The notes beneath the pieces are model-generated. The model had not been told where the DNA came from and made no database searches. It saw only the letters and a program-made list of their open reading frames with translations. The position numbers and the translations under genes are program-made. This document shows, one piece after another, positions 33,545 through 42,180 of a DNA stretch of 64,000 nucleotides. The DNA comes from Planctomycetota bacterium (GTDB taxonomy: Bacteria; Planctomycetota; J058): contig JAMLIC010000004.1 of assembly GCA_023954375.1 (NCBI GenBank), positions 124,001 through 188,000 of the forward strand, in the 5' to 3' direction. Position 1 is the stretch's first letter. The number at the start of each line of letters is the position of its first letter.

Positions 33545-34445
33545 CCGGCCGCGCCGCGAGCGCGACGGCCAGGGCGAGCGGGAGATGCACGAGGGTGGCC
33601 GCGAACAGGCGGCGGGCGGCCGGCGCGCTCCGCGCGCCGGCGAGGTCGAGGGCCAGCGCGACGAGCGGCGCGCCGAGCAGGGCGCAGACCAGCGCGGCGA
33701 CGACCCCCCCGAGCACCACGCCCAGCGCCGCGCCGGCGAGGACCGTCGCCTCGGCGCCGGCGACGGCCGCCACCGCCGTCGCCCGGCCGGTCCGGTCGAC
33801 GGCGGCGAGGGTGCGCAGCCCGCCCCGGGCGTGGTCGGCCCCGTGGACCCAGTCGATCGCGGCGACGTGCGGCACCTGCCAGGCGAGGAGCAGCCCGAAG
33901 AGCGCCAGCGCGCCGGGGTCGAGGGCGCCGCCGGCCGCCGTCCAGCCGACGAGCGGGGGCAGCGCCCCGGCCACCGCCCCCGGGACGAAGGCCAGCGGCG
34001 TGAGAGGCTTGAGCGGCGTGTAGACGAGGGCGTAGAGCGCGCCCCCGAGCGCCGTCAGGAGGGCGGGCAGGGCCCCGGCGCCGGCGGCCACGGTCGCGCA
34101 GCCGGCGAGGAGGAGGCCCGCGGCGACGAGGGTCGCCGTCGTCGCGCCGAGCCGGCCGGCCGGGAGCGGGCGCGAGGCGGTGCGGGTCATCGTGCGGTCG
34201 CGCTCGCGCTCGAGCACCTGGTTGAGGGCGCACGCGCCGAGGGCCGCGAGGGTCGCCCCGACCGCCGCCGCGACCGCCGCGGGCAGGGCGGGGGCGGGCG
34301 CGAGCGCCGCGCCCGCGACCACCGTGACGGAGACGAGCACGTTCAGCCGCGCCTTGGTGAGGACGGCGAGGTCGGTGAAGAGGGAGGGCGCGGCGGGGGC
34401 GCAGGTCGGCTCGCAGGTGGGCGCGTGGCTCGCGGCGACGGTCAT
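33540..34445 (-). CDS. ctaB: Protoheme IX farnesyltransferase (heme O synthase)
   Basis: This 301-aa polytopic UbiA-family protein has the prenyl-diphosphate motif as [19 protein letters not shown] and the second loop [19 protein letters not shown], then [16 protein letters not shown]. It adds the farnesyl tail to heme B to make heme O for oxidase-type enzymes. Its place beside a heme-copper subunit cluster implies that the encoded enzyme uses heme O or a derived heme. The first aspartate of the usual motif is Glu here. Confidence 0.9.
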   Translation of the reverse strand: MTVAASHAPTCEPTCAPAAPSLFTDLAVLTKARLNVLVSVTVVAGAALAPAPALPAAVAAAVGATLAALGACALNQVLERERDRTMTRTASRPLPAGRLGATTATLVAAGLLLAGCATVAAGAGALPALLTALGGALYALVYTPLKPLTPLAFVPGAVAGALPPLVGWTAAGGALDPGALALFGLLLAWQVPHVAAIDWVHGADHARGGLRTLAAVDRTGRATAVAAVAGAEATVLAGAALGVVLGGVVAALVCALLGAPLVALALDLAGARSAPAARRLFAATLVHLPLALAVALAARPA

Positions 34446-34454
34446 GGGACCCCC

Positions 34455-34883
34455 TCAGTGCCAGCTGAAGCCCGAGAGGCGGTCGAACAGGACCACGCGC
34501 CGCTGGCCGCGCGTGACCTCGACGGTGTCGGTCGAGACGTGCTCCCACACCTGCGCGTCGTGGCCGTCGCCGACGGCCACCTCGACCCGGTGCGTCCCCG
34601 GGGCGAGCGGCAGGCGCTCGATCGCCACGCTGGCGCCGTCGCCCCACAGGCCGGCGGGCGGGACGGCGCGCTCGAGGGCGACCTCGCCGTCGACGCTCAC
34701 CCGCAGGCGGACCGCGGCGCGGCGCCGCTCGGTGATCGTGTCGCGGCGCATGTGGGGGAGCATGGCCTCGCGCTCGGCCGCCGTGACCGGGCGCGACACC
34801 TCGCTCACCTGCCCCGGGTGCTTGAACGACACGACGAGCTCCGCCTGCTCGAGCGCGGGCGGGGCGTAGGGCGCCTCGCTCAC
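34455..34883 (-). CDS. Hypothetical protein in the nitrite/NO cluster
   Basis: This 142-aa protein starts at GTG 34883, overlapping the stop of the cytochrome b fusion (GTGA). No signal peptide is seen. The first part ([19 protein letters not shown]...LPHMR) is unique. The second part looks like a beta-sandwich with Arg/Val-rich strands ([27 protein letters not shown]). Tight coupling suggests a partner of the cytochrome b-ferredoxin-MvhD protein. The function is unknown. Confidence 0.7.
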   Translation of the reverse strand: MSEAPYAPPALEQAELVVSFKHPGQVSEVSRPVTAAEREAMLPHMRRDTITERRRAAVRLRVSVDGEVALERAVPPAGLWGDGASVAIERLPLAPGTHRVEVAVGDGHDAQVWEHVSTDTVEVTRGQRRVVLFDRLSGFSWH

Positions 34884-36541
34884 GAGGACGACCCCGGCCG
34901 CGCGGGCGCCGGCGACGAGCGCGCCGCCGAGCGCCGGCCGCGCGCCGCGCGGCCAGGCGGGGCCGGGCGGCGGCCCCCGGCGCGCAGGGCGGCCGCCGCG
35001 CGGGCGAGGGCCGGCACGTCGCCCGGCGGCACCTCGACGACGCGGGCCCGGGCGGGGTCGACCTTGTCGAGCCGCAGGGCCGGGGCCCGCGCCCCGGCGA
35101 GCCGCTCGTGGGTCCAGGCGGTCCCCTCGCGCTGGCGGCAGCTGCCGGCCGGGCACGCCGCGACGAGCACGCCGGCGGCGCCGCGGCGCAGGGCGCGCTC
35201 GACCGAGAGGGCGTGGACCCAGCCGGCGCAGGGGACCTCGAGGACGCGGTAGCCGGGCAGCGCGGCGCACGCGCCCGTGCCCGACTCGACCTCGAGGCGC
35301 GCGACCTCGCCGCAGACGAGCGCCAGGTGCTCGTCCGCCTGCGCCCCGGCCAGCCACGCCTCGACCCGGCGTCGCGCCTGGTCGGTGGGCAGCCAGGGCA
35401 GCCCGATCGCGACGGGGTCGCAGGAGCCGGCGCAGATCCCGCACGCCACGCACCGCGCGGGGTCGACGACGGCGACCCGCGGCACGTCGGTCCTCGAGCC
35501 AGGCGCCCGCGGCGCGAGGGTGATCGCGTCGTAGGGGCAGTCGCGCGCGCACAGGGCGCAGGCGTTGCACTTGGCCTCGTCGACGGTGGCCGCGGGCGCA
35601 GGTCCGGCCGCAGGCGCCCGCGCGAGCGCCCACGGCAAGGAGAGGGCCAGGGCGCCGCCGCCGAGGAGCAGCGCCCACAGGGCGCCGGCCCCGAGGCGGT
35701 CGGTCAGGGCCAGGCCGGCGAGGTACCAGGCGTCGATCGTCAGCCGGCCCGGCGACGCGGTCATCGCGGCCGGCGCGGCGTTCGTCGCCGGGTGGAGGAG
35801 CGAGGCGACGAGGAGCGCGCCGAGCACCCAGGCGGTCATCGCCCGCCCCGTGAGGAAGCGGGGGCGCGAGAGGCGTGTGATGTGCAGCCAGAGCGCCACC
35901 CCCATGGCGAGCGGCAGGAGCATGTGCAGGAAGAACACGACGAAGAACAGGAGCGAGTTGACGCTGCCGTCGGTGAGGAAGGAGCGGCTCAGCGGGTCCG
36001 AGAAGATCGGCAGCGCGTCGAGCAGGCGCGCCGTGCCGAGGGCCACGAGCTGGGCGCGCTCGTCCCACACGAGCCAGTAGCCCAGCCAGCCGACGAGCCA
36101 CAGGAGCGCGAGGAGCGCGAGCCCCGTGGTCCAGGCCACCCAGCGCGGGCCGGCGAGCCGGCGCGCGGCCAGGAGGCGCGCGGCGTGGAGGAGCACGAAC
36201 GCCATGCAGGCGTCCGACGCGTAGCGGTGGAGCGAGCGCACGAGGCCCGCCGTCCAGGGGGCCTCCGCCATGGCCTCGAGCGACGCGTGCGCCTGGTGGA
36301 CGCTCGGGGTGTACCAGACGAGGAGGAGGACCCCGCTGACGATCGAGGCGAGCAGCGTCGTGTTGGCGATCGCGCCCGTCTGCGTGAGCGGGTTCAGCTC
36401 GGGCGGCACGAGCCGCTCGACCCAGGCGTCGAGCCGGCCGAAGGCCGCGTCCGCGCGGCGCCAGAGGGCGTCGCCGCGGAGCGGCGGCTCGCCCGCGGGG
36501 GCGGGCGGCGATCCGGTGGCGGCCGCCGCGGCGCGGGTCAC
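34880..36541 (-). CDS. Cytochrome b - two-[4Fe-4S] ferredoxin - MvhD-like fusion
   Basis: This 553-aa protein joins three redox modules. Residues about 45-320 are a cytochrome b N-terminal domain with two His-x13-His pairs for two b hemes ([15 protein letters not shown] and [15 protein letters not shown]). Residues about 350-410 are a ferredoxin with [12 protein letters not shown] and [13 protein letters not shown]. Residues about 430-530 resemble the hydrogenase delta subunit MvhD/FlpD ([38 protein letters not shown]). It could pass electrons between the quinone pool and a cytosolic or periplasmic partner. The GTG start shares one base with the upstream SCO stop (TAGTG). Confidence 0.88.
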   Translation of the reverse strand: MTRAAAAATGSPPAPAGEPPLRGDALWRRADAAFGRLDAWVERLVPPELNPLTQTGAIANTTLLASIVSGVLLLVWYTPSVHQAHASLEAMAEAPWTAGLVRSLHRYASDACMAFVLLHAARLLAARRLAGPRWVAWTTGLALLALLWLVGWLGYWLVWDERAQLVALGTARLLDALPIFSDPLSRSFLTDGSVNSLLFFVVFFLHMLLPLAMGVALWLHITRLSRPRFLTGRAMTAWVLGALLVASLLHPATNAAPAAMTASPGRLTIDAWYLAGLALTDRLGAGALWALLLGGGALALSLPWALARAPAAGPAPAATVDEAKCNACALCARDCPYDAITLAPRAPGSRTDVPRVAVVDPARCVACGICAGSCDPVAIGLPWLPTDQARRRVEAWLAGAQADEHLALVCGEVARLEVESGTGACAALPGYRVLEVPCAGWVHALSVERALRRGAAGVLVAACPAGSCRQREGTAWTHERLAGARAPALRLDKVDPARARVVEVPPGDVPALARAAAALRAGGRRPAPPGRAARGRRSAARSSPAPARPGSSS

Positions 36542-37482
36542 TACTTCGCGACCTCCTGCTCGCGGACGAGCGCGCGCAGGCCCTCGACGAGCCACCGCTC
36601 CTGCAGGTCGCCCAGGCCGAAGCGGAAGGCGACGCGGCCGCGGCGGTCGACGAGCAGGAAGACGTTCGTGTGGTCGATCACGCCGGTGGCCGGGTCGCGC
36701 TTCCTGGCCACGCCGATCGCGTCGAGCGTCCGCTCGACCCGGTCGATCGGCCCGGTGAGCAGGCGGAAGGCGGGCGACGAGACGCCCTGCCCCTCGGCCA
36801 TGCGGGCCATCGCCGCCGGGTCGTCGCGCCCCGGGTCGAGCGTCACGCCGAGCACCGTGACCTCGGCCCGCTCGTCCGGGTCGAGCGCCGCGAGGGCCGA
36901 TCGGGCCTGCCCGAGGATCATGGGGCAGGTGGCGCTGCACGTGGCGTAGACCGCCGTGAGGACGACCACCTGGCCGCGGAGGTCCGCGAGGCGCACGCGC
37001 GCGCCGTCCTGGTCGACGAGGTCGACGTCCGGGGCGGGGAGCGAGGTCCGGAGCCGCTCGGCCGGGAACACGGTCGGGTCGACCGCGTCCTCGACGTCCG
37101 CCCGCCAGAGCGCGACCGCCGCCAGGGCGCAGCCGCCGGCCATGAGGGCGGCGACGGCCGCGTAGGGGAGGAGCGCCCGGGGCGCGCGCCGGGTGATGCG
37201 GGCCAGGGGCCGCCACCACACGGCGGCCACGAGCCCGCAGAGGATCGCCGGGTCGACGACGATCATCACCACGTAGGCCGGCTGCAGCCGCCCGCTCGCC
37301 GGGTCGTAGCCGAAGCACCAGACCTTCATCTCCTCCGCGAAGCGCGCCAGCGGCCCGGCGTCGTCGGGCACGAGGAGCAGCGAGAGGAGGAGGAGCTGGA
37401 CGAACACCAGCAGCGGCAGCACGAGCGCCGGGAAGCGCCACGAGGCGATGAACCGCTGCAGGCCGCGCAGGCTGAAGGTCAT
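36541..37482 (-). CDS. SCO/SenC family protein with membrane anchor
   Basis: This 313-aa protein has three hydrophobic segments in the first 125 residues and a periplasmic thioredoxin-like SCO domain (about 145-305). The copper-binding CSATCP motif and the distal His in IDHTNVFLLVD are intact. SCO proteins insert copper into CuA, which is present in the subunit II encoded upstream. The extra helices are unusual for SCO, which normally has one. The ATG at 37482 has GAGGA upstream. Confidence 0.9.
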   Translation of the reverse strand: MTFSLRGLQRFIASWRFPALVLPLLVFVQLLLLSLLLVPDDAGPLARFAEEMKVWCFGYDPASGRLQPAYVVMIVVDPAILCGLVAAVWWRPLARITRRAPRALLPYAAVAALMAGGCALAAVALWRADVEDAVDPTVFPAERLRTSLPAPDVDLVDQDGARVRLADLRGQVVVLTAVYATCSATCPMILGQARSALAALDPDERAEVTVLGVTLDPGRDDPAAMARMAEGQGVSSPAFRLLTGPIDRVERTLDAIGVARKRDPATGVIDHTNVFLLVDRRGRVAFRFGLGDLQERWLVEGLRALVREQEVAK

Positions 37483-37500
37483 GGGTCCTCCTCGGGCCAG

Positions 37501-37731
37501 TTAACGGACGTGCCAGACGTCGGCCAGCGCCTTCCAGTTGGCGAAGTAGTAGATGGCGAACGAGGCGAGGAAGATCAGCGTCAGCACGAACGTCCCGGGC
37601 GTGTGATGGTTGTCGTCGTGCTCGGCCTTGCCGGCGATGGCCGCCTGCGCGCGCGCGGCGGCCCACTGGTCGAGCGGCATCTCGCGCGGATCGGGCGCCG
37701 GGCCGGGGGGGAGGTCAGGCACTTCACTCAC
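37501..37731 (-). CDS. Small membrane subunit of the oxidase-like complex
   Basis: This 76-aa protein has a hydrophilic N-terminus and one C-terminal transmembrane helix (TFVLTLIFLASFAIYYFANW). Such single-span proteins (subunit IIa/IV-like) accompany B-family heme-copper enzymes. GTG 37731 has AGAGGT 6 nt upstream. It lies directly after the subunit I gene. Confidence 0.75.
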   Translation of the reverse strand: MSEVPDLPPGPAPDPREMPLDQWAAARAQAAIAGKAEHDDNHHTPGTFVLTLIFLASFAIYYFANWKALADVWHVR

Positions 37732-37748
37732 GTGGCACCTCTCTTGGC

Positions 37749-39293
37749 CTACCAGGCCGCCATGGGCGCGCCCCGGTTGGAGCGCCCGGTGAACACGGCG
37801 GCGACGGTGAGGCCGATGAACAGGGCGAGGCCGAGGAAGGAGAGCACCGCGCCCACGCCCAGGACACCGAGCATGAGGTGGGCGGAGGCGTCGAAGCCCG
37901 CGGGGAAGGTCGCGCCGGTGAAGTCGACGTCCCAGTGGCGCCGCGGCACGCCGTAGGAGCCGGCGAAGGACATGCCCATGGCCATGAACGTCACGCCGCC
38001 GGCGAACAGGTACGGCTGGACGCGCGCCAGGCCGCGCAGGTGGAACTCGCGCTGGAAGAGCAGGGGCACGAGGTAGTAGCAGAGCCCCATGAAGGCCAGC
38101 GTCGTGCCGCCGACGACGGTCATGTGGAAGTGGCCGGGGATGCGCAGCGTGTTGTGGGCGAGGATGTTGATCTGCTGCGTCCCGAGGGTCACGCCCGTGA
38201 TCCCGCCGCCGAAGCCGAAGATCACGAGCGAGAGGAAGAACGCCGAGAAGCCCGGGTTCTTCCAGGGCGCGGCGGCGAGCCAGCCGAAGAGGCCCTTGTC
38301 GTGGCCCTTCCTGCGCATGGCCACCTCGACCGAGGCCGGCACGGTGAAGCCGTGGATCATGGACGCGAGCACGGCGAGGTACATGGCGTACGACGTGTTC
38401 CAGATCTTCCAGGTGGCGCTCACACCCGGGTCGACCAGGAGGTGGTGGGCCGAGGCGATGTTGATGAACAGGATGTAGAAGACGAACGCGGCCCGGCAGA
38501 CGGCCTGGTTGAGCGGCTTGGCGCCGGTGGTCAGCGTGGCGAGCAGGTACCACACCGAGACCATGGCGCAGACGTTGATCTGCTGCGACGCGTGGCCGAG
38601 GCCCCACCACACGAGGCGGTACCAGCCCGGGTCGATCGTCTTGATCAGGCCCAGCGACCAGAGGAAGGTCGGCACCATGACGACGGCGCCGTGGAGCAGC
38701 GTGAACACGGCGATGATCGCGGCCGCCGTGGCCCCGAACACGACGAGCGGCACGCTCCCCTCGTAGGTCCGGTCGCGGCGGGCGATGTAGAGCGTCGCGA
38801 AGTAGTTGATCACCCCGATCAGGGCGCCGACGGCCACGAGGATGATCGCCAGGTAGAAGAGCGGATGCGCCATGAGGGGCACGTACGACGTCATGAGCAC
38901 GTCGCCCTTGCCGATCAGGACGATCACGTTGGCGAGCGCCCCGCCCGCGCCCATGAGGCCGAAGCAGGCCCAGGCGAGCTTCGTCGAGGCGAGGCGCGAG
39001 TTGAGGAGCGTCGTCCCGGCGAAGTAGAGGATCCCGATCTCGAGCGAGAGGATCCAGAAGATCAGCATGTTCAGGCCGTGGAGCGTGAGCACGCGGTAGT
39101 ACCAGTCGGCGGGCAGCAGGTGCACGGCCGGCCAGCGGGTCAGGCCGAGGAGGATCGCGGCGACCCCGCCGAGCAGCAGGAACACGACGGCCATGACCGC
39201 GTGCAGGCGGATGAACCGCTGCGCGTGGAGGCACACGGGGAGGCCCGTGGTGTCGCAGGCGCGGACGAGGCCAGGGAGGTGGTTGCCAGGCAC
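37749..39293 (-). CDS. Heme-copper oxidoreductase subunit I, B-family-like, without the helix VI tyrosine
   Basis: This 514-aa protein has about 13 hydrophobic helices. The low-spin heme ligands are in HGLNMLIFW and ILAHNTLRIPGHFHM, and the CuB pair is the HH of SAHHLLVDP, as in ba3-type oxidases. In helix VI the usual GHP-E/I-VY is replaced by GHASQQI, so the cross-linking tyrosine needed for O2 reduction is gone and Gln takes the region. Loss of this tyrosine is known for NO reductases. With nirK, FNR-type control and an Rrf2 regulator nearby, an NO-reducing role is more likely than O2 reduction. The exact NOR family cannot be settled here. Confidence 0.9.
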   Translation of the reverse strand: MPGNHLPGLVRACDTTGLPVCLHAQRFIRLHAVMAVVFLLLGGVAAILLGLTRWPAVHLLPADWYYRVLTLHGLNMLIFWILSLEIGILYFAGTTLLNSRLASTKLAWACFGLMGAGGALANVIVLIGKGDVLMTSYVPLMAHPLFYLAIILVAVGALIGVINYFATLYIARRDRTYEGSVPLVVFGATAAAIIAVFTLLHGAVVMVPTFLWSLGLIKTIDPGWYRLVWWGLGHASQQINVCAMVSVWYLLATLTTGAKPLNQAVCRAAFVFYILFINIASAHHLLVDPGVSATWKIWNTSYAMYLAVLASMIHGFTVPASVEVAMRRKGHDKGLFGWLAAAPWKNPGFSAFFLSLVIFGFGGGITGVTLGTQQINILAHNTLRIPGHFHMTVVGGTTLAFMGLCYYLVPLLFQREFHLRGLARVQPYLFAGGVTFMAMGMSFAGSYGVPRRHWDVDFTGATFPAGFDASAHLMLGVLGVGAVLSFLGLALFIGLTVAAVFTGRSNRGAPMAAW

Positions 39294-39302
39294 GTGGTCC
39301 TC

Positions 39303-39827
39303 CTACTCGACCAGCAGCTTGCCGGTCATGAGGTGGTGGCCGATCCCGCAGAACTCGTTGCAGATCACCTGGAACTCGCCCGTCTGGGTGGGGGTGATCG
39401 TGAGGACGTGGTCGTAGCCAGGCATGACCTGGAAGTTCATGTTCAGGGGCAGGAGGGCGAAGCCGTGCTGCAGGTCCATGGAGGACATGTGCAGCCGGTA
39501 GGTCTGACCCTTCCTCAGCTTGAGGATCGGGTACCAGCTCCACATCTGCGCCTGCAGGTAGGCGTCGCCCCCGGGCGGCGGCTCGACGACGGGCCAGCCC
39601 TCGTCCTCGCCCACCTGGTGGGCGTCGACGAAGCGGCTGACGCGCTCGGCGAACTGCGCCGGGGTGACGGCGTACGACTCGCCGGTGCTGTTCTGCTTCC
39701 CGCGGAAGTGCCAGAACGGCATCATGATCGTCATCACCACGCACCAGGCCAGCGCGAGGCCGACCCAGGCGCGCTCGGCGCCGCCGGGCGCGCGGAACCA
39801 TCCGGGAGGCGGGCAGTCGATGCTCAC
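39303..39827 (-). CDS. Heme-copper oxidoreductase subunit II with CuA site
   Basis: This 174-aa protein has one N-terminal transmembrane helix (about 20-40) and a periplasmic cupredoxin domain. CuA ligands are complete: His in DLQHGFALLP and the loop CNEFCGIGHHLM (Cys, Cys, His, Met). It accepts electrons from a soluble cytochrome c or cupredoxin and passes them to subunit I. The GTG start at 39827 lies 15 bp after the 49-aa membrane gene. It is shorter than usual COX2, as in ba3-type enzymes. Confidence 0.92.
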   Translation of the reverse strand: MSIDCPPPGWFRAPGGAERAWVGLALAWCVVMTIMMPFWHFRGKQNSTGESYAVTPAQFAERVSRFVDAHQVGEDEGWPVVEPPPGGDAYLQAQMWSWYPILKLRKGQTYRLHMSSMDLQHGFALLPLNMNFQVMPGYDHVLTITPTQTGEFQVICNEFCGIGHHLMTGKLLVE

Positions 39828-39842
39828 GGGCGGTCCTCCTAC

Positions 39843-39992
39843 CTACGGCAGCCGGGCTTCGGGCATGAGGGCCAGCTCGATCCACCCCCACACCGTGTAG
39901 GAGAGGGTCGGCACGACGACCCCGAGCACCAGGAGGAGCCAGGGGTTGTCGAACAGGCGCTCGATCGGATGCGGCTTCTTGGGCTCGGTCAC
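39843..39992 (-). CDS. 49-aa single-span membrane peptide
   Basis: This short product has one transmembrane helix (PWLLLVLGVVVPTLSYTVWGWIEL region) after a basic N-terminus (TEPKKPHPIERLFDN). GTG 39992 overlaps the upstream stop by 4 bp. It is probably a small structural subunit linking the two heme-copper-type subunits encoded on either side. Confidence 0.7.
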   Translation of the reverse strand: MTEPKKPHPIERLFDNPWLLLVLGVVVPTLSYTVWGWIELALMPEARLP

Positions 39993-41434
39993 GCGACGAC
40001 CTCCTCCTGCGCGGGGGCGGCGGCGCGAGCGCGCCAGGCGGCCCCGACGATGGTGATGAACAGCGCTCCGCCGGCGACGGCGACCAGGCCGCCGAGGCCC
40101 ATGACGGCGAGGCCGACGGTCTCGCTGGTGGTGCGCACGACCTGCTCGGCGCCATAGGCCTTGCGGGCCAGGCCGTAGAGGCCCGAGAAGGCGAAGCCGA
40201 TCGCGAACACGACCTGCCCCGCGCCGTAGACGAGCGGCTGCCAGCGGGTGAGCGGGCGCAGGCGCGCGGGGATCGGCGCGCCGAGCGGCTCGAGCAGCAG
40301 GTAGGTGAGCGCCATGAAGGACGCCGTCACGCCGCCGACCGACGCGTGGTAGTGGGCGGGGATCACGGTGTTCGAGCCGGAGATCGCCGCGCCCAGGCAG
40401 ACCCCGAGGACGGTCAGGGACGCCGAGGCGACGAAGCCGGCCACGCGGGCGTCGGCGAGGAGGCCCGGCAGGCGCCCGTCGCGGCGGGCGCGGGCGACGG
40501 CGCGCGCGCAGAGGACGAGGAGGACGAGGAGCGCCGGCGCGATCCCCCAGCGCATGAGCTGGGTGAAGCCGGTGTGCGAGACGATGTCGGCCGGCCCCCT
40601 CGCGGCGAGGAGCGGCCCTGCGAGGAGCGGCGCGACGAGCACCGCGAACAGCGCGCTGGCGGCGCCGCGGCCGACGGGCGCCTCGCCCAGCGCCGGGGTG
40701 AGCAGGAGGATCCAGGCGGCCGCCATGGCGCAGGCGCTGGCCGCCTGGAGGACGTGGCCAGGGCCCCAGAAGACGAGCTCCCACCGCGCGTCGGGGAGGA
40801 AGCCGTCGGGGGTGGCCGCGACCGAGGCGACCAGCGTCGCGAGCGCCAGGAGGACGGCCACGCCGGCCGCGCGGAGGCCCACGCGGGCCGCGGGCGGCAC
40901 GGGCACCGGGCCGGCGGGCGCCTCGCGTCCCGGGAGGAGGCGGCCGTCGGCGAGCGCCAGGACGAGGCCCAGGGCGATCGCGCCCAGGGCGACGAGGTGC
41001 TGGGGGTGGTCGAGGACGGGGACGTAGTTGCAGAGGATCGGCGCGGCGTCGGGGTTGAACATGCCCACGAGGAGCAGGAGCACCCCCAGGGCGGCCACGC
41101 CGGCGCCGGCGCGCGAGAGGCCCCCCGCCGGCCGGCGGCAGGGGAGGAGCGCCACCAGGCCGGCGAGGAAGGCGTAGAACCAGACGACGAGGGCCAGGTC
41201 GACGTGGACGACCAGGCAGCGGCGGAAGAACCCGCCGCCGCTCGTGACACCCAGGAGCGGCAGGAGCCGGCCCACGACCAGGAGCACCGCGGTCAGGCCG
41301 GCGAGGAGGAGCGTCCCGAGCGACAGCGCCAGCCAGGCGCGCGCGGCCGGGAGGTCCTGCGCGGGCGGCGCCCGCCGCGCGCGCGCGGGGAGCGGCGAGC
41401 TCCGCTCCAGCGTCAGCCCCTCGCGCTCGCTCAC
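39989..41434 (-). CDS. Second heme-copper-oxidase-like subunit (candidate NO-reductase catalytic subunit)
   Basis: This 481-aa polytopic protein retains parts of the heme-copper superfamily pattern: helix II VVHVDLALVVWFYAF, helix VI FWGPGHVLQAAS and helix X NTVIPAHYHASVGGVTASFM. Helix VI again shows GH-x2-Q in place of GHPEVY. The helix VII HH pair is reduced to a single His (VSHTGFTQLM). This pattern resembles the divergent subunit-I proteins proposed as NO reductases in other bacteria. It is the first gene of the run and follows the FNR-like box. Whether it or the 514-aa subunit is catalytic, or both, is open. Confidence 0.85.
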   Translation of the reverse strand: MSEREGLTLERSSPLPARARRAPPAQDLPAARAWLALSLGTLLLAGLTAVLLVVGRLLPLLGVTSGGGFFRRCLVVHVDLALVVWFYAFLAGLVALLPCRRPAGGLSRAGAGVAALGVLLLLVGMFNPDAAPILCNYVPVLDHPQHLVALGAIALGLVLALADGRLLPGREAPAGPVPVPPAARVGLRAAGVAVLLALATLVASVAATPDGFLPDARWELVFWGPGHVLQAASACAMAAAWILLLTPALGEAPVGRGAASALFAVLVAPLLAGPLLAARGPADIVSHTGFTQLMRWGIAPALLVLLVLCARAVARARRDGRLPGLLADARVAGFVASASLTVLGVCLGAAISGSNTVIPAHYHASVGGVTASFMALTYLLLEPLGAPIPARLRPLTRWQPLVYGAGQVVFAIGFAFSGLYGLARKAYGAEQVVRTTSETVGLAVMGLGGLVAVAGGALFITIVGAAWRARAAAPAQEEVVA

Positions 41435-41655
41435 GACCGCTCCTGACCAGACTCAGAGGACGTGAATGTCCGCTGTGTCCGTGGCTCACTATCGCCGCCC
41501 ACTCAGCGGACCGTCAAGTCTGTTGATCGGGTGCGGCGTGACGTGGGCCGGGCGGGCGGGTGATCCGGATCAAGCGCGCGTGGTCAGCAGACGTCGGTAT
41601 CCACTGAGCGCCGGCGGGCGGCTATGATCCGGGTCGCGCGTCCGGAGGTGGAGCG
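41435..41655. promoter_or_regulatory. Divergent control region of the nitrite/NO cluster
   Basis: This 221-bp gap separates the minus-strand cluster from the Rrf2 gene. It contains an FNR/DNR-like box (41560-41573), an 8-bp inverted repeat gtccgctg (41468-41475) / cagcggac (41504-41511), and TATGAT at 41623-41628 as a likely -10 for the Rrf2 gene. Ribosome site GGAGG lies at 41644-41648. Confidence 0.55.
41560..41573. promoter_or_regulatory. FNR/DNR-type binding site
   Basis: GTGAT-CCGG-ATCAA matches the TTGAT-N4-ATCAA consensus of FNR-superfamily regulators at 9 of 10 half-site positions. It lies about 126 bp upstream of the first gene of the minus-strand respiratory run and 83 bp upstream of the Rrf2 gene. 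Such boxes govern oxygen- or NO-responsive denitrification genes. Confidence 0.6.
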
Positions 41656-42153
41656 ATGGCGAGGAGGAAGCGCGAGCGCGCGCCGCGCGCGCGGCGGAGC
41701 GGCGCCGAGCGCGCCGAGATGCACCTCTCGGCCACGGCCGAGTACGCCCTGCGGGCGATGACCCACCTCGCCAGCCTGCCGCCCGGGACCAGCGCGCGGG
41801 CCACGGACCTCGAGGCGGTCACCGGGACGTCGGCGCCCTACCTGGCGAAGGTCCTGCGCAAGCTGGTGGTCGCGGGCCTGCTCGTCTCGCAGAAGGGCCA
41901 CCACGGCGGCTTCTCGCTCGCGCGCCCGCCGGCCGAGGTGCGCTTCCTCGACGTGCTCGAGGCCGTCGGCCACCGCCCCGACCCCACGCGCTGCGCCTTC
42001 GGCTGGGGCGAGTGCGACCCGGACGCCCCCTGCCCCCTGCACGACGCGTGGAGCCGGCTGACGGCCTCGTTCCGCGAGTGGGCGACGACCACGACGCTGG
42101 CAGGGGTGCGCGCGACGGGGGCCGAGCGGCGGCGGCTGCCGCGGGCGAGGTAG
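41656..42153 (+). CDS. Rrf2-family regulator, NsrR-like
   Basis: This 165-aa winged-helix protein has the Rrf2 core MHLSATAEYALRAMTHLA...LEAVTGTSAPYLAKVLRKLVVAGLLVSQKGHHGGFSLARP. Three cysteines follow with C-x6-C-x5-C spacing (CAFGWGECDPDAPC), suited to an iron-sulfur cluster that senses NO (NsrR) or Fe-S status (IscR). Its divergent position from the NirK/NO-reductase-like cluster favours NO sensing. It has a basic 21-residue extension before the normal Met; ATG 41656 is supported by GGAGG upstream. Confidence 0.9.
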   Translation: MARRKRERAPRARRSGAERAEMHLSATAEYALRAMTHLASLPPGTSARATDLEAVTGTSAPYLAKVLRKLVVAGLLVSQKGHHGGFSLARPPAEVRFLDVLEAVGHRPDPTRCAFGWGECDPDAPCPLHDAWSRLTASFREWATTTTLAGVRATGAERRRLPRAR

Positions 42154-42180
42154 CGCGACGACGGCGAGGACGGCGACGGA

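Noticed and set aside
37749..39293. Ordinary ba3-type cytochrome c oxidase
   Set aside because: The helix VI tyrosine is absent and the genetic context is nitrite/NO reduction; retained as an oxidase-like protein with a probable NOR role.
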